Shown one piece after another: positions 36,404 through 49,600 of a stretch of 64,000 bases of DNA. Both the position numbers and the translations under genes were made by a program. How positions within the stretch are numbered: the stretch's first letter is position 1; each line of letters opens with the position of its first letter. The notes under the pieces are model-generated. The model was not told where the DNA came from. It did no database searches and saw only the letters and a program-made list of their open reading frames with translations. Origin of the DNA: Ischnura elegans (lineage: Eukaryota; Arthropoda; Insecta; Odonata; Coenagrionidae); NCBI RefSeq assembly GCF_921293095.1, contig NC_060251.1, forward strand, positions 62,141,585 through 62,205,584. Reading direction: 5' to 3'.

Positions 36404-37817
36404 TAGTAAAACCTTTTTACATAGTAATGGAGGGGACCAAAATTTGGGCAATTTGAGGTATGGAGGTTCACTATAGAGAGGTTTTAGTGATGGGCACCAT
36501 TTGTTCATATCCTTCAGGATACCTTTTTTCTTATTTACAGTTAGGTATGCTCTCATAATAAACAAAATGGCCTTAACTAATGGTTATCTTGAAAATTACA
36601 GCGTATTAAAGGTGTATAAGAGAAAAATAAGCGTGAAACATTTGTTGCTGAAAATGTCATTCCATGTACGTAATCGTGGTTGCATTAATGGCCTCTAGTT
36701 GTCTCGGTACGATTTGCGGAGGTAGTTTGGCCATCTTGGGCCCACATAGCGCAAAATATCTTCTAGATATCTAGAAAATATCTTCAATGTCTTGGATATT
36801 TTAAATATCCACCAGATGTCTAGAAAATATCTACTGGAAGTCTAGAAAATGTTTTCAATTTAGTGGATTTTATAAAAATCTACTAGATGTCTAGCATACG
36901 TCTTTTTGAGTGGGGACTCTTTTTCTATATGTCCAGTGTAATCAAAATTGATAGGTAACTATGAACTGTCTCAGCTTGTTTACCATCAATAAACAAATCC
37001 AATTCAATGGAATAAAAGGTATGTCAAAATTCTAGTCTCTGCTTCTTATAATTAATTTAAAACTAATATTTTTTACTATCGTAACGAATATTGCCATAAC
37101 CTTTTACGTATCACAGCTATGTACTCATTCATATACATATCATTCATTCATAGCCCTGATGAAGGTGTTTAAATACGTTGGCAAAAACTTGCATTAAACA
37201 TTCTTCAAAACCTATACTGCAAGACACTGAATCAACATTCATTGATAATGTTGCTGACTCCTTTGAGAAATCTAAAAGGAAATTATAAGCTGCTTTGGTA
37301 ACTTCAAATTTGGACAAGGAGGAGGAAGCCCCCATTAGAAAGAAGTAAATGCCAGAGAGGTTCCAAAATTCAGGAAGAATCCCCAGAAGGCACCCTACCG
37401 TCACCTCCTGCTCCACCAGTAGGTTGTCAGTTGAAAATAAACTATTGTTATGCTGAAAAATATTATATCTTACTCATTTGTCCTGAATTTTTCCAATGGA
37501 TTGAATTTGAATATGAATGTCTAGAAAATATCTTATCAAAGATATCTTGTAGATATCAGAAAACTGGACATTCAGATATCTACAAAATATCTAGAAGATA
37601 TTACAAGATATTTTCTAGACATAAGCTGAAGACATTCTAGATATTTTCTAGACATGTAGAAGATATTTTGTGCTATGTGGGGGAGGTGTCTCCTTGGTAT
37701 GATAAGTGGAGGTTTTACGAGATAGAGGTTCACTACATTGAGGTTTGCCTATAAATTTACATATAAATCAGACGGGACCGTTGGGGTGGTATGAAGTATG
37801 GAGGTTTACGATGTAAA
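36404..37817. mobile_element. Tigger/pogo-like MITE, copy 2, interrupted
   Basis: Aligns with copy 1 (2545-3238) from TAGTAAAACC to GTTTACGATGTAAAG. It is split by the insertion at 36741-37681 and has lost its right terminal repeat beside the SINE composite that follows. Confidence 0.7.
36741..37681. mobile_element. Transposon with AGATATCTAG subterminal repeats, nested
   Basis: Ends CCCACATAGCGCAAAATATC and its inverted form GATATTTTGTGCTATGTGGG. Both termini carry many variants of TCTAGAAAATATCT. A minus-strand open frame at 37144-37416 has no recognised domain. Superfamily unknown. Confidence 0.7.
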
Positions 37818-37830
37818 GAAGTAATATATA

Positions 37831-38451
37831 CAAATTGATAGGTAAGGAATAAAAGGGATAGGAACATATAACAGAAAAAGGACGAGGACAACGGTGCTGT
37901 GGTAGATGGAAAAACGCCAGAAATCAGAGGATAAAAATGCGGCCTGACTGGTCTTGTTTGCACTTAAGGCGCCGTGTGAATGAATGAAGTAGTGTATCCG
38001 CCATATTGGCTTATTTCACTTGGGCTCTGCGTGCCCCGAAACGCATGTTCCTGTCTCTTTCCTGCTACCGTGTGAGTGTGTATCTTTCGTTTCATCCTTG
38101 TGTCCTTGTACATTCCTTCTGTTGGTGAGTGGTGAGCTGCTCCAGTGCCATCTATTGGTTACTCTTGTGAGCCAAAGCAAAGGGAGTTTTCTGTGCATAA
38201 ACCCCCGCCGAAATAATGGTAAATATAAGCGTCCCGGTAGCTCAACTGGTAGAGCACCTGGCCAGCAACCAGGAGGTATTGGGTTCTAGTCTCAGTCAGG
38301 CCGCATTTTTACCCTCTGATTTCTGGCATTTTTTCCATCTACCACAGCACCGTTGTCCTCGTCCTTTTTTCCATTATATGTTCATATCCCTTTCTTTCCT
38401 TACATATGAATTTATTTGTAAGTTTGCGCTTAAGGCGCCGTGTGAATGAAT
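37831..38451. mobile_element. Second inverted SINE composite with tRNA-Ala-like head
   Basis: A tail block at 37831-37945 recurs inverted at about 38285-38420, and a direct pair CTTAAGGCGCCGTGTGAATG lies at about 37962 and 38429. The tRNA-like head at 38232-38303 has A box TAGCTCAACTGG and anticodon-loop CCAGCAA. Flanks GAAGTAATATATA at 37818-37830 and 38452-38464 look like a 13-base duplication. Confidence 0.7.
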
Positions 38452-38464
38452 GAAGTAATATATA

Positions 38465-39518
38465 TTCTACAGGAAATACCACATTCTCTGGGAAAACAAG
38501 AGAAGTGAAAGTAAGCCTAAAACCATCATCACTAACCCAGTCAGCATTGTAATACAATGTCACTGTGCAATGACTGAGCTTGTCCCTTTGGACACAATTG
38601 CACACCAGCATTGCTAATACCACTAATTTGTTAATAAAAAGAGCTACGTTGAAAATAAAAATCCATAATCTAGCAACAGCAAGATAAAGTGTGCAAAAAG
38701 GGATTTTTTTAGAATTGAAACCAGTAGGTAGTCTCAACAACTGTTACAATAAAAACGATTTAAAAAAAATACAATTTCCTCGTGTCATGATCAGTAAAAG
38801 GACAATTTTCAACGTTAATGAATTTACTGCATGGCACTGTGGGAAAACTGGATGCACCAATGACTTAAAGGAGATGGGTTCCTACCTTCAGATTTTCGTC
38901 ATTAACAAGAGTGATTATGTACTTATGATTGATGATCCAACTCTCTAACTACAGACGAGTATATCACAAATCCAAATGTGGCACTGTTAACTTACACTGA
39001 CGTTTAAAGTCAAAGAAACTAAAACTCGTAACTGCTGTCAAATCTTCCTTATCGATAAGAGAAATCAAGTAAGAGCTCGGCACACTTATTTGATTTCATG
39101 GAGATAGAATATTATATTTCAGGGACAACATTTTAACAAAATAATGTTGGAGACTGCAAACAGAACTTCACAAAATGGTACCTAAGAATTTAAAGTTAAT
39201 AATAATTATAATATAGTAAATTTGCTGCCCAGACATAGAGCACATTTCAAAAACAACAGAAATCTGAAAATGCAATGTTGACAACAAAGTAACGTGCTCA
39301 TGTGTTTCCGAAAGCTATACATGCATAAACAGATGTCTATAATCTGACGTCAACTAAGAAATTGCTCAACTACGGTCACAATATCTCAAGGCATTGATTA
39401 ACCATAAAGAATTTAAGTACCTTACCATGGAATATCGGCGTCCTCATAGCTGAATGAGCACCCATTCTGAACTTGAAACATATGTTTAAAATGTTCACAT
39501 CAAACAAATCTTTTCAAT
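38465..39518. other. Convergent spacer with the likely PIGF 3' UTR
   Basis: No reading frame here looks like a conserved protein and I recognise no repeat. The PIGF 3' UTR must lie in the right-hand part; no exact minus-strand AATAAA was evident close to the stop. Confidence 0.35.
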
Positions 39519-40232
39519 TCACAAAAATTTTCTTCCGGACTTCTCTCCCTTTGAATGCTGATATAGTGATTCAACTGCTGTAATTAAGTTTGAAACGCCA
39601 AATCCACTAATACCACCCAAGGCACATGTGATGGGCCATTCCTGCCAAGGTCTGTCCCAATCTAATGGGATGAAGAATGCTCCAAACCAAGTTCCTAATA
39701 TAGCGCCAATTATGTTCCTGTACACCATTTTTCCTCCCGTACTACATGGCCGAAGCCCAAGCACTATGTTCACCACTGCTTGCGATCCAAGATTAATATA
39801 GGCATGAATCAAAGTCAGCACAGCAAGCAGCACACTCAACATTAAGGTTTCTTCGTGCTTACGGAACACTTCGGCTCCAAATATAATGAACGTGACAAAG
39901 AGTATGAAAACTGAAATCCCAAAGTAAAGCACACATTTTAGAACTTCTTTAAATTTGTTTTTAAAATACTGTCTTTTAACACCGGAGGATGCACGTTCAT
40001 TTTGCCGGCCTAGCGATTCATCGGTCACAGGGAAAGCATAGAGCTGAATTAAGTATTTTGCGCATTCCAAAGAGACAAATACTGCCGCAATTGGTACAGA
40101 CGAAAGCTTTCCAATACTATATTTATGGTCTGATAGCAACAGATAAATAAATATCGCAGCACTGTAGAAGAATGAAACCACACAATGAGTAAATATAGTT
40201 TTCAAGTTCTGCTCCTCAGAGAAAGCGAACAT
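39519..40232 (-). CDS. PIGF: GPI ethanolamine phosphate transferase stabilising subunit PIG-F
   Basis: PIG-F is an ER membrane protein that partners PIGO and PIGG, which add ethanolamine phosphate to the GPI anchor. A single uninterrupted exon encodes 237 residues, slightly longer than the roughly 219 of vertebrates. About six hydrophobic segments are visible, for example near residues 10-32, 43-65, 100-122 and 132-152. The family signature GTWFGAFFIPLDWDRPWQ followed by WPITC sits near residues 180-205 and matches vertebrate GAWLGALPIPLDWERPWQ. The C-terminal KGEKSGRKFL is basic, as in a cytosolic tail. The start is the first ATG of the open frame. It is the only intronless gene in the window, and is head to head with LTN1. 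Confidence 0.92.
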   Translation of the reverse strand: MFAFSEEQNLKTIFTHCVVSFFYSAAIFIYLLLSDHKYSIGKLSSVPIAAVFVSLECAKYLIQLYAFPVTDESLGRQNERASSGVKRQYFKNKFKEVLKCVLYFGISVFILFVTFIIFGAEVFRKHEETLMLSVLLAVLTLIHAYINLGSQAVVNIVLGLRPCSTGGKMVYRNIIGAILGTWFGAFFIPLDWDRPWQEWPITCALGGISGFGVSNLITAVESLYQHSKGEKSGRKFL

Positions 40233-40629
40233 TCTCTACACCTTGAAATTCAACGGCACAGGGCGATAACTCACTAAAAATAAGGAGATATTATACTTTT
40301 ACTAGTGTTTTCAACTAGATTCGACGATAACGGTGAACATGTTTCCGCAGCAACTTTATAGGAAAATACCCGGACCATGAAAATACCGATTGAAGACCAG
40401 AGAAATTAAGCGCGCTACCCCAACTCGCAACTGTTAAATAAGAGACGCACGACGTCCGAAAATCAAGAGACGAAAGCAACACGATAGATAGGCTGTTTTC
40501 AGTATTTTTTGACCGTGGCAATCACGAGTAGCAGTATGACAATGAATTGCAGATAATATTATTTCATGTTTACGTGTGTTGGTTTACAAATAGATATTCT
40601 TTTTGCTTCTTGGGTACAATTCGAGTGAA
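40233..40629. promoter_or_regulatory. Shared PIGF/LTN1 divergent promoter region
   Basis: These 397 bases separate the two start codons and must contain both 5' UTRs and promoters. I found no clear TATA box, E2F, DRE or X-box motif. Confidence 0.45.
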
Positions 40630-43600
40630 ATGGGAGGAAAGCATAAACAGGCGCAAAGAACAAAAAATAATTCTAGGGTAAGGAATATTGCATATGTCAA
40701 ATTGTGTAATTTATAAATACTGCCAGGTATGCTCGTCATTCCCCGTTTTGATGCTATTGCCCTAAATATTTTAGCCGTCCAGCAGTGGTCGAAGTGCTGA
40801 ATTACTCAGAAATACAGCGTTTGTAGGATTTACAGCTGTGAAGGATGGAAGTGCACCAATTTTGCCTGGGTTCTCCCTCAATCCAGATGAAGCTGATACG
40901 CAGGGGAACTCCGAGTTTAACTTAGTGATGAAGAAAATGTACAAAAAAGATTCAACCACTAAATTAAAGGTTTGACTATTTTGAAGGATTTATCTATTCC
41001 GTGTCACTCTTGTATACTTGGGTGTACTTATTTTCAGAGTGTCTTATCACCATACATTTTTCGTAGGCTTTGCAGGAATTTGCTGACTTGTGTAAGAGAT
41101 CCGATGGAAATGAAATCAAAGGCGCCCTACCATTGTGGCCACATATTTACAACCTTTTAGCCATGGATGCAGACCATCGAGTTCGAGAAGCTAGTCACCA
41201 AGCTCAAAGGCAGCTGGCTCTTGTGGCAAAGAAGAATCTTGCACCCTATTTGAAAGCCTTGGCTGGACCATGGTTTACCGGAATGTATGACACTTATCCA
41301 CCAGCAGCATCTGCAGCGAGACAAGCATTTCAGGTTATTTGTTGTGGTGTGGAAAAAAGGGTTATTATTTATGTTTTACTCGATATCTAATAATAAGTAA
41401 TTATTATGTCCCCAGGATGCATTTCCTCCCGCAAAAACGGTGGAAGCCATATCATTCTGCCAAGAGGAAATTTTTAATTATATATTTGACAATTTAGTGA
41501 ACCAAAATGCTAATACCTTGAGCAACCCGAAGTGAGTATCCCTTTTTTTGCCAGTCGTATTGTAAGTGAAAGTGACATTCTTATTTATTGCTTTCTACTT
41601 TTTAGGAATTCATCTGCAGAAGAAATGGAAGCGAAGTACACAAGGACTCTCATTAGTAGTTTACAAGGATATTCATACTTTTTGCAACAGCTTCCGGCAA
41701 AAGTCATTAAAAATTCGGAATCCAACAACCATAAACTTCTTAGTTCATCCAAGTTTTGGAAATATGCTCGTCACAATTCTCCTATGGTATGTAATCTTAT
41801 GTCACATTGTTTGAATAGTTTTAATATTAAATAGATGTGCTAAGTCCTGGTAGCAATGCTTTATTAATTCTTTGTAAAATATTGATACAATGACCCAATT
41901 CTTTTTTTTTTCTTCCAAATTTGATCCATGCATTGAGTATTCGATTGCTCTATGTGATAGGATCTATAATTGTGTCCTCAATATGTACTGAACTCAGGAG
42001 AAGTGGATCTAGTTGATCCTTCTTGCATTTAAGATGCTTGCCATTTAAAATTGGAGTGATACTCTTAGGGATGGCAGCTGATTAGATAGAAAAGCAAAGG
42101 TTACTGCTATGCAAGATGTCACGAGTTCGCTATGCTTTGGAAGGGAGAGGTAATGTAGCGGGCTGCCAGCCTCCTTATCCTCACAATTGCTCACCCTTTC
42201 ACTCACTCTAACTTCTCACGGCCCTTTGCAGACCCTCACTGGCACTCCTTGGCTCCTTTGGAATGTGACTAGGCAAAATGAATCACTTCTATCTCTGTTG
42301 CAATGCCAATGGCATCCTCTAGGATTAATGGTCTTTCCTGCTTGGCCCATATCCTGTTGCTCCCGTCGAGTGTGTCCAAGAAGTGGTCATGCACCACAGC
42401 ATTTCTCGCCTCTTCCAGCCGTACAGGATATGTCCTCGGAGCAAGATGCCCCAGCTGCACTGAGAAGATCGTGATGTCTTCCCTGGAATTCCATGTCCTC
42501 TGGGCCAAACATCATTTCCCTCTTCCTCACTTTCTTTGGGTAAAAACGCCACCCCAATGGTTCCAGCATCTTTCGGTAGTTCTTCCAAGATTCTTCAGGG
42601 AGATCACAGTAAGCAGCAAGAGCATTGCCGGTGGAATGCACTCTCAGCTAGAGCATTCTCTATTCCTCAGACTACTTATTTAATTGAGCTACAGTCTCAA
42701 ATGGGAAGACCCAGTCTCCCTCTCCTCTGAGCTTCTGTGGCAACACCATACGTACCGCATTTATCTGAATATAGTCCCCCCTTTTTTTCATAAATGCCTG
42801 TAGTTAAAGTAAAGGTATGTATATTCAAATGTGTTTTTTTTCCTCCTTAAACTGAAGTCGCAAAATTAGGGGGGAGGGACTATATTCGGAGAAATACGGT
42901 AATCACGGTCACCACTGCCGAATTGCACTCTAGAACTCCGGATCGAAGTACAATCCTACTGACTGTGCCAATGTAGAGGCCATTCATGTGGGAGAAGGAT
43001 TTAAGTAGAACACTCAAGGCACAAACTCAACTACTCTTTATTATACCATTTTAGAGGGCCTTCACATCCCCACCTCCTAGATCCTCCATCCAATGGACTT
43101 CATGCAACAGCACTCTCAACAAAGAGGTTGGCTGCCCGCTACTCCTGTAAACCTTGCTATCTGTTGATGACTTAAAAAGGATCAACCCCTGTGGTTGAAA
43201 ACTCTCTATTAACACCATGGTGTACCTCTAAATGTTGTATGAGGCATAGCATACCATAATCTGTTCTCCTATTTCAGTGGAATATGAATTCCCCATTAAG
43301 TTTGCTACATTTTAAAAGATGGCTTAGCAAATCCTTCTTCTATATAATCCTTCTTCTTCAAGTCATACTCTTGAGTTAATAAACCCATTTTTCAATTGCT
43401 GCAGTCATGTGACTTTGACTTGTAAATTAAATATTAACTTTTTTTGTTAATAGTTAAGAGAGAGTAAAAGGGGACAGATCCCCCTTTCACTTGTTATTGG
43501 AGCTCCACTGCTCATTGTAAATTTTTCAAGATAAGAAATACTATCCAGACCATTTGAAAAATGAGGAATTCTGCTATTGAGTGGTCTTACGTATTAAAAT

Positions 43601-46600
43601 TGAGTGTTTTAGGCTGTGTTTGAATTATTTTTTCTCATATGCTGCAAAAGCAAACATTTCCCTTACCTTCTTTCCTGTCCTGCCTTGGTAATTGAGTGGG
43701 AAACGTTGCCTACTTCTTTCCCGTAGTTCTTTACTTTTAGTGAAATCATTAATTCATTTCTATAAATAATACATCTGTGACTCTGAATGGAGATGTTCTT
43801 TTTTTTTAAATAGGTTCAATTAATCTTGCAAATGAATGTAGGGGTTCTAAAGCCTGAATCTCATGATTACTCTTTCCATCCTCCAGAATGATAGCTCCAG
43901 CGATAGGTTCTCACAAGAGTGATCGCTTGACCCATCATTTTCTGAATCAAAATTTTGACTTGTGTTTCTTGTGAAATTTTAGGTCCGCAGTTCATGGTTC
44001 TCTGCTTTGATAGCCATTTGCCAAAAAGCTCCATTTCTTCTTGAAGATCAGGGCTCTCAGGTTGCCCATGCTGTGTTTGGAAATTTAGATGAAACAGATC
44101 CTGGTACTTTGCCTGTTGTCTGGGAAGCAGCTCTTCATGCTCTTGTTACAATCAAGGTTTGTTAATACTTTACTAATTTTGTACTTAAGCTTTGCATTAA
44201 GATTTATTTCAAGAAGTAATTTGGCAAGGGTTACGTGAGTTTGCATATGTCATGGGCAATATTAGCACATATTCATATTGTGATCTATTGTGGTTGTTCA
44301 GGAAACTCTAATTCGCATTAATACTAACATTGTCATTACAACAGATTTTTTTAAGATAAGTTGTACAAGGGATACTCCCAAGGTGTACTCAGCAGATTTT
44401 GATCTAAATTGGTAGCATGGTTATGTTTGGTTTTAACCTTTTCCCTACCGTACACGTATATATACGTGTGGACGTTTCCTGACCCGGGAGACCACGGGCG
44501 TATATGTACGTGTGAGATTTTCCCGGTCAAGAAAACGAAACCCGTATATATACGTTTTCTAGCTCTCCCCCTTTCGGGACGGTCGTGGGTTTAGGTCGCC
44601 TTTGTCTCGGGACCCAACGCTTCTGGGTTTAGGATTAACCCTCCGAATCCGGGAGCAGGTACCCGGACCCTTCGTCTTTTATAACCCCTCTCAGCGGTAA
44701 GGGACAGCGGTCATACAATTGTTTATAGAGTCAATTTTCGAAATAAATATTTGTTCATTTCTCAAGAAATATAAACTAAGAATTGAATTGTTTGTCTTTT
44801 GAGCAGCGTTTACAATTTTTAAACGAAATTCTACGACAAATATTAACTTATATCTCGAGTTATGTATAAACATCAACATGGAAATTGTTGCTGTGTTAAA
44901 TGCTTTGATAATGGCCTTAGAACTTCGTATAAAATTTGACAATGCTCAGATAAAAATGAGGAATTATATTCTGTCTGAAATTTACGTGCAAGCAACAATT
45001 ATCCATTTGCTAAATACATATAAGCAATACATAAGTTGACCGCGAACCAATGCCGCAGGTATGGTCGTAAACCCGAAAAGGAGGGAGCACAACTACTCTC
45101 GGAGTCCGAGATAATGCGGAGTCCCCCCGTGGAGGAGTCGAAAAAGGTTCAGCGAAACCCTTCTTAACGAATGCCCTCCAAAAATGCTCCATACCACGAG
45201 AAAGAAGAGTCTCTTGGGGCTCGGTACAGCAGTCAAGCTAAGACGAAAACTCCGCGGTCTCGAAAGGGTTAAAAGCACAAATGTAAAATTTACCATGTCA
45301 AGAGAAACCTATTGAGTGAAGGTATTAACTTCCAAAGTTCCATGCTCTCCACCCATTTTCCACCAATGGTCCCCTCACATCATAGGCCCATAGCAAGGCA
45401 ATTGGCAAAGAGAGTTCAGGGGGGTGGATGTCACACCGGCCGAGTCTTCATGCTTTGAGAGATGGAATTTGAAAGAAGAGAGATGAGGGCGAGAAGCATT
45501 GGCTTGGCTAATTATATTTTCTTTGCTTTAGATACAAAAGGGAAATAATGGGATACTTAAGATGGTACAGCCACTGAACAAAATGAATAGTTTCACATTC
45601 ATTGAGTATTGTAATCGGCAGCTCATCATCATTAACAGTCATCAATCCCGAGATTGGTTTGACACAGCTCTCCTCTCAGTTGATCGTTTAATATGTACCT
45701 ACATAATTCTTCTTCTTTTCATCCTTCATCTATTGCTCTATGAATCTCATCTGTTGTCTAAATGTACCATTCTTCCCTTCCACCTGTTCTTCAATGATAA
45801 ATTTCATTATTATCATATTTCATTATTACGTGACGTTGGCGATCTTTTCAATCAATCTAATCCTCCTCCCTCAATTTCATTGAGTTGTTTTTCCTATCAT
45901 TACCATCTATCCTAAGTTGTAGGCCTTCCACAGACCTTTGGAGTGAACTTGAGACTATGCAGAATATATTAGCCACTACCCTCATTGTCTTTCCTGATTA
46001 ATCCGCCACTTTTTTTTGCCTTGCTCTTGGGAATTCTGGAACTTCCTTGCAAAGAATGAATGCTTCATAAAAGTAACAAAGCTGGGTTGACGTTAGAGGC
46101 TTCCCAATTATTTAGCTAACCTTAAAGACCCCTGAAGTATTCTCTTATGTTTTTCCTGTGTACAGCTATGAAATTTTTGAAGGCTACTTGGGTTTTCCAC
46201 CTAGTAATTGTTGACATCATTGCCAAAATATTGGCAGCAATGTCAACAATTACCCAGTGGTAAACCATAATAGCCTTCCAAGACTATAACGCCCCTGGAA
46301 ATGAATTAGGTTAGAGAAGGGCAAGTGTGAAGAATAAAATGATAAGATCCTTTAATGGTGTATGTGAGTGAACTCCATGATTAATTGAGAGGCAGCTACA
46401 GAATTCCACAATTCTCAAAATTCCCTGTCATTGCTGATAGACTTATGAATGGGTGAAGCAATTTTATCACTATTGGCCCATAAACTTCCTCATTCTATTA
46501 CTGTTAATGTGATAATCATGAGTTGTGAGTTTTCATTTCAGTTCTGGTTTTGTAGAGCTATTTGCATTAAATCCATTTGGTGCCCTGATTAGTTACTCAT

Positions 46601-49600
46601 CACTTCCTTCTTCATTACCTATTTACTCATTCAATACGATGCTCTATGATCAAGTTTTCATGAGGATCTAGTTCTTCTGTTGGCAATTACACTTTTTTAT
46701 GAGACTCCAAAAGTTGGAACAATTCCCAAAGGGACTATGGCCTTTCGACTTAGCAATTCAGTTTCAGAATAAAATTAATTGGTGAAGTCAACCATTTGTT
46801 CCGCTCTAAGATATGCTGATGATTGTTTTGATGTACTCTCTGGTATTTCTTTCAGGATTGCTGGTCCCACATTGATCCACACAAGGTTGTGTTTCCCAAA
46901 CTGTGGCGTGTACTTAAAGAGGGAGGTCAAGGAAATGCTTCAACAATTTATCCAAATCTCTTACCACTGTTGAGTAAAATTCCCAGGGAGCTCTTGAATG
47001 ATAGAGACTTATTTTACAAAAGGTTTTTCAGCAACATGCGGGAAGGGTAAGTCAGGTGTATTTTGTGCACTTTTGGAAAATGTTTTAGCTCTGATGTGTT
47101 CTGCATTATCTTAGAACAGGGGTCTCCAAAGTACAGCCTGCAGGCCGGATCCGGCCCGTGCACTCGTTTCAAGTAGCGCACGATTCTCGCTTGTTTAACT
47201 CTGTGATACGCCGCTAGGAGCATTGCAGCGTTGTACTGCACGTCAAAGTCGCCTTGAACTGTTCGTAAATAAGAAATACGCTACCGGATTCTTTAGTAGA
47301 CAATGGTATCGAATACTTCAGTCATCGGCAAATTTGCTAACTGGCCTGCGGGGCGATTCAGAACTTGGAAAGTGGCCCTCGTGGCCTAGTAAATTGGAGA
47401 CCTCTGTCTTAGAAGGTTATATTATTTCCCTTTTCCAGTCCACTCTTTCCTCATTCGTATAAGTTCTAGGTAGTAAGGCATTTTTCTTTGCTTTTTTTAA
47501 TCTTTGGTTATTTTGTGTGTTATTTCTACCTCTTTAAAAATTAAGATATATTTATTAATAATTCAATGCCCAATTACCTTCTAATGGTGCAATCTTTAAA
47601 TGCATTACACCAATTTTCCCATTTTGCTTTTCATAGTACATATATGTTAAGCATGTTGAATTACACAGCCAAGCACGAAATCTTCAAAATTAATCTGTAC
47701 ATATTAGGGCGGATCGGAAAAATCGATTTTTTTCAAATCCATCTGGCCCAATGAAAAAAAGTTGTGGGACCGATCAAAAATAAGGCCTGAAAAATTTGAG
47801 ACCTCTAGGTGAACCCCTGACCCTCGCTCAAATGCAATTTAGGGGGGGAAGGTCGATATTCGAAAAATATAGTATTTTATGGTCATTTCCTATAGATTTT
47901 GCCGAGTTACTGCCCTTTTAGGGCAAAAATTTCGTGCATTTTGACGTATCTGCCACCGTTTAGCCACAAAATGCCTAATTTGAGTCCGCGCCCGCGAAGA
48001 AAATATTCCAACGCCCACGCAGCGTCGCGGATACAAGAGCCGCAGGCCGATCCCCTCCCCTCCCCGCTCGCTTCTACCCCTCCCACGCCTCCAATACAGC
48101 AAAATGCATCCCGCGTATACTGCTAGGAGGTCATTTATCTTTGATAATATAAATCGGAAGATGGTAGAAGGTAATAAAGGAAGCTTAGTGAAACGACTTG
48201 TCCCTTATTAGGCGCCTCGTCGGGGTTAAACAAATCGATGTTACCAACTTTTAGAGAAGTGATGAAATATTTTTAGATCCGAGAACGCAGGAAAGGAGCC
48301 TACGGTCCATGAAAAGGCCTCTCGAGTGGCTATAAAAGTGTGCGAACTATGGTGACGCTTCCCTTCCATTATGTGTGTGACTAAATGATTTATCGGTACA
48401 AAAGGAAGTACTAAAACTTACGGAAAATGCGAATAGGCCAAAAGTAGGGTTTTTGCTTAAGTACAAACCTGAAGCACTTTTGAAAGAACATTTGAAATTA
48501 TGCGATATTTTTGCGTGTAAGTGCAAGAAGGAGCATAATGTTCCCCCAATGAAGAAGTATGTTGAGAGACCGGCGGACGAAACTAAAGATGATGGCTGCT
48601 GGATTGAGTTCTAAAGAAACTCGACAACTGAGGAAAAAAAGAGAATTGTCGGAGAGTGTTGAGTCGACATCGTCAATTCTTGTATGGGAAAATAGTATCA
48701 AAAATTTTCTTCATCAATTCATCCGAAGAAAATTAAACTGAAGAGAAATCATCAGATGTTTATCTCTACTTTCCTCATCAAATAAAAATTCAGAACTAAA
48801 CTCAAACTGGAACTTCTGCGTGGAAAATGCGTCTGCCAAATGTGATAGAGGTATATGCAAGAACCAAGAAACAGCAATGATCGTCCCCGCAACTTTAGTT
48901 GACGCAAAAATCATAACTTCGTAAGAAACATCCAAGGTAGTTTGCAAGAATTATTTACGTAGACAGAAAAAGATGCTAATTATTGTGAATACGAAACGAG
49001 AGATATCAAAGGGTGTCATCAAAGGACTACATTTTTATGGAGTGAAATACTATACTTCTGTCTGATGAAAAAAGGCAAGAGCACTTATCAATCCAAGTTT
49101 AGAGGGGAATGCGTGGTGTTAGTTGAAGAAACAGGGTCCCACTTTTGGGTTTGCCTCCCCCGTTGGAGGATTAGCAAAAGTTATAAAATCTGCGATTCTC
49201 GATTCCTTTCCGAGTGAAAATTAGATACACAAAAATAAAAAGGATTTGAATGCGATGGTAAATACCGCCCAAAAAGGAGGCATCATCCCTATGCTACAAG
49301 CATAATTCCAACATCCCTTGCTATGTGAGTAAGCTGTTCTCGGGATTCCCACCGGGTTAATTTTTCCATAATGGCAAACGTTTCAAGCTCCGACTCAGGG
49401 CTCATCATCAGGGATAAATGTCGTTGAATCCCGAGAAGAGTTTACCCACATCATTCGCCGGGAAAGTATCAAATCATATTTCATCCCTTACAGAGGTCTA
49501 TTTGCTAGTAGCACTAATTTGACTTAGATTTGCGGCATAAATTGGGAGGGCTTTCTTAGGACCGAATTTGCGTTGTTGCAAGTGTGCGTTTGGCGGCCGA

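Noticed and set aside
38232-38303. Possible tRNA-Ala(AGC) gene
   Set aside because: C replaces U33, the acceptor and T arms mispair, and the sequence continues into a SINE body present elsewhere in the window.
38339-38740. 133-codon minus-strand open frame
   Set aside because: It overlaps the SINE composite and has no domain or conserved motif.
45617-45920. Possible retroelement 3' tail (starts ATCAATCCCGAGATTGG)
   Set aside because: Feels like a common insect repeat, but there is no coding trace, poly(A) tail or duplication to support it.
47899-48126. Proline-rich open frame repeated on the other strand at 50311-50565
   Set aside because: Both copies are the same inverted arm of the foldback transposon, so the repetition is structural, not evidence of a gene.
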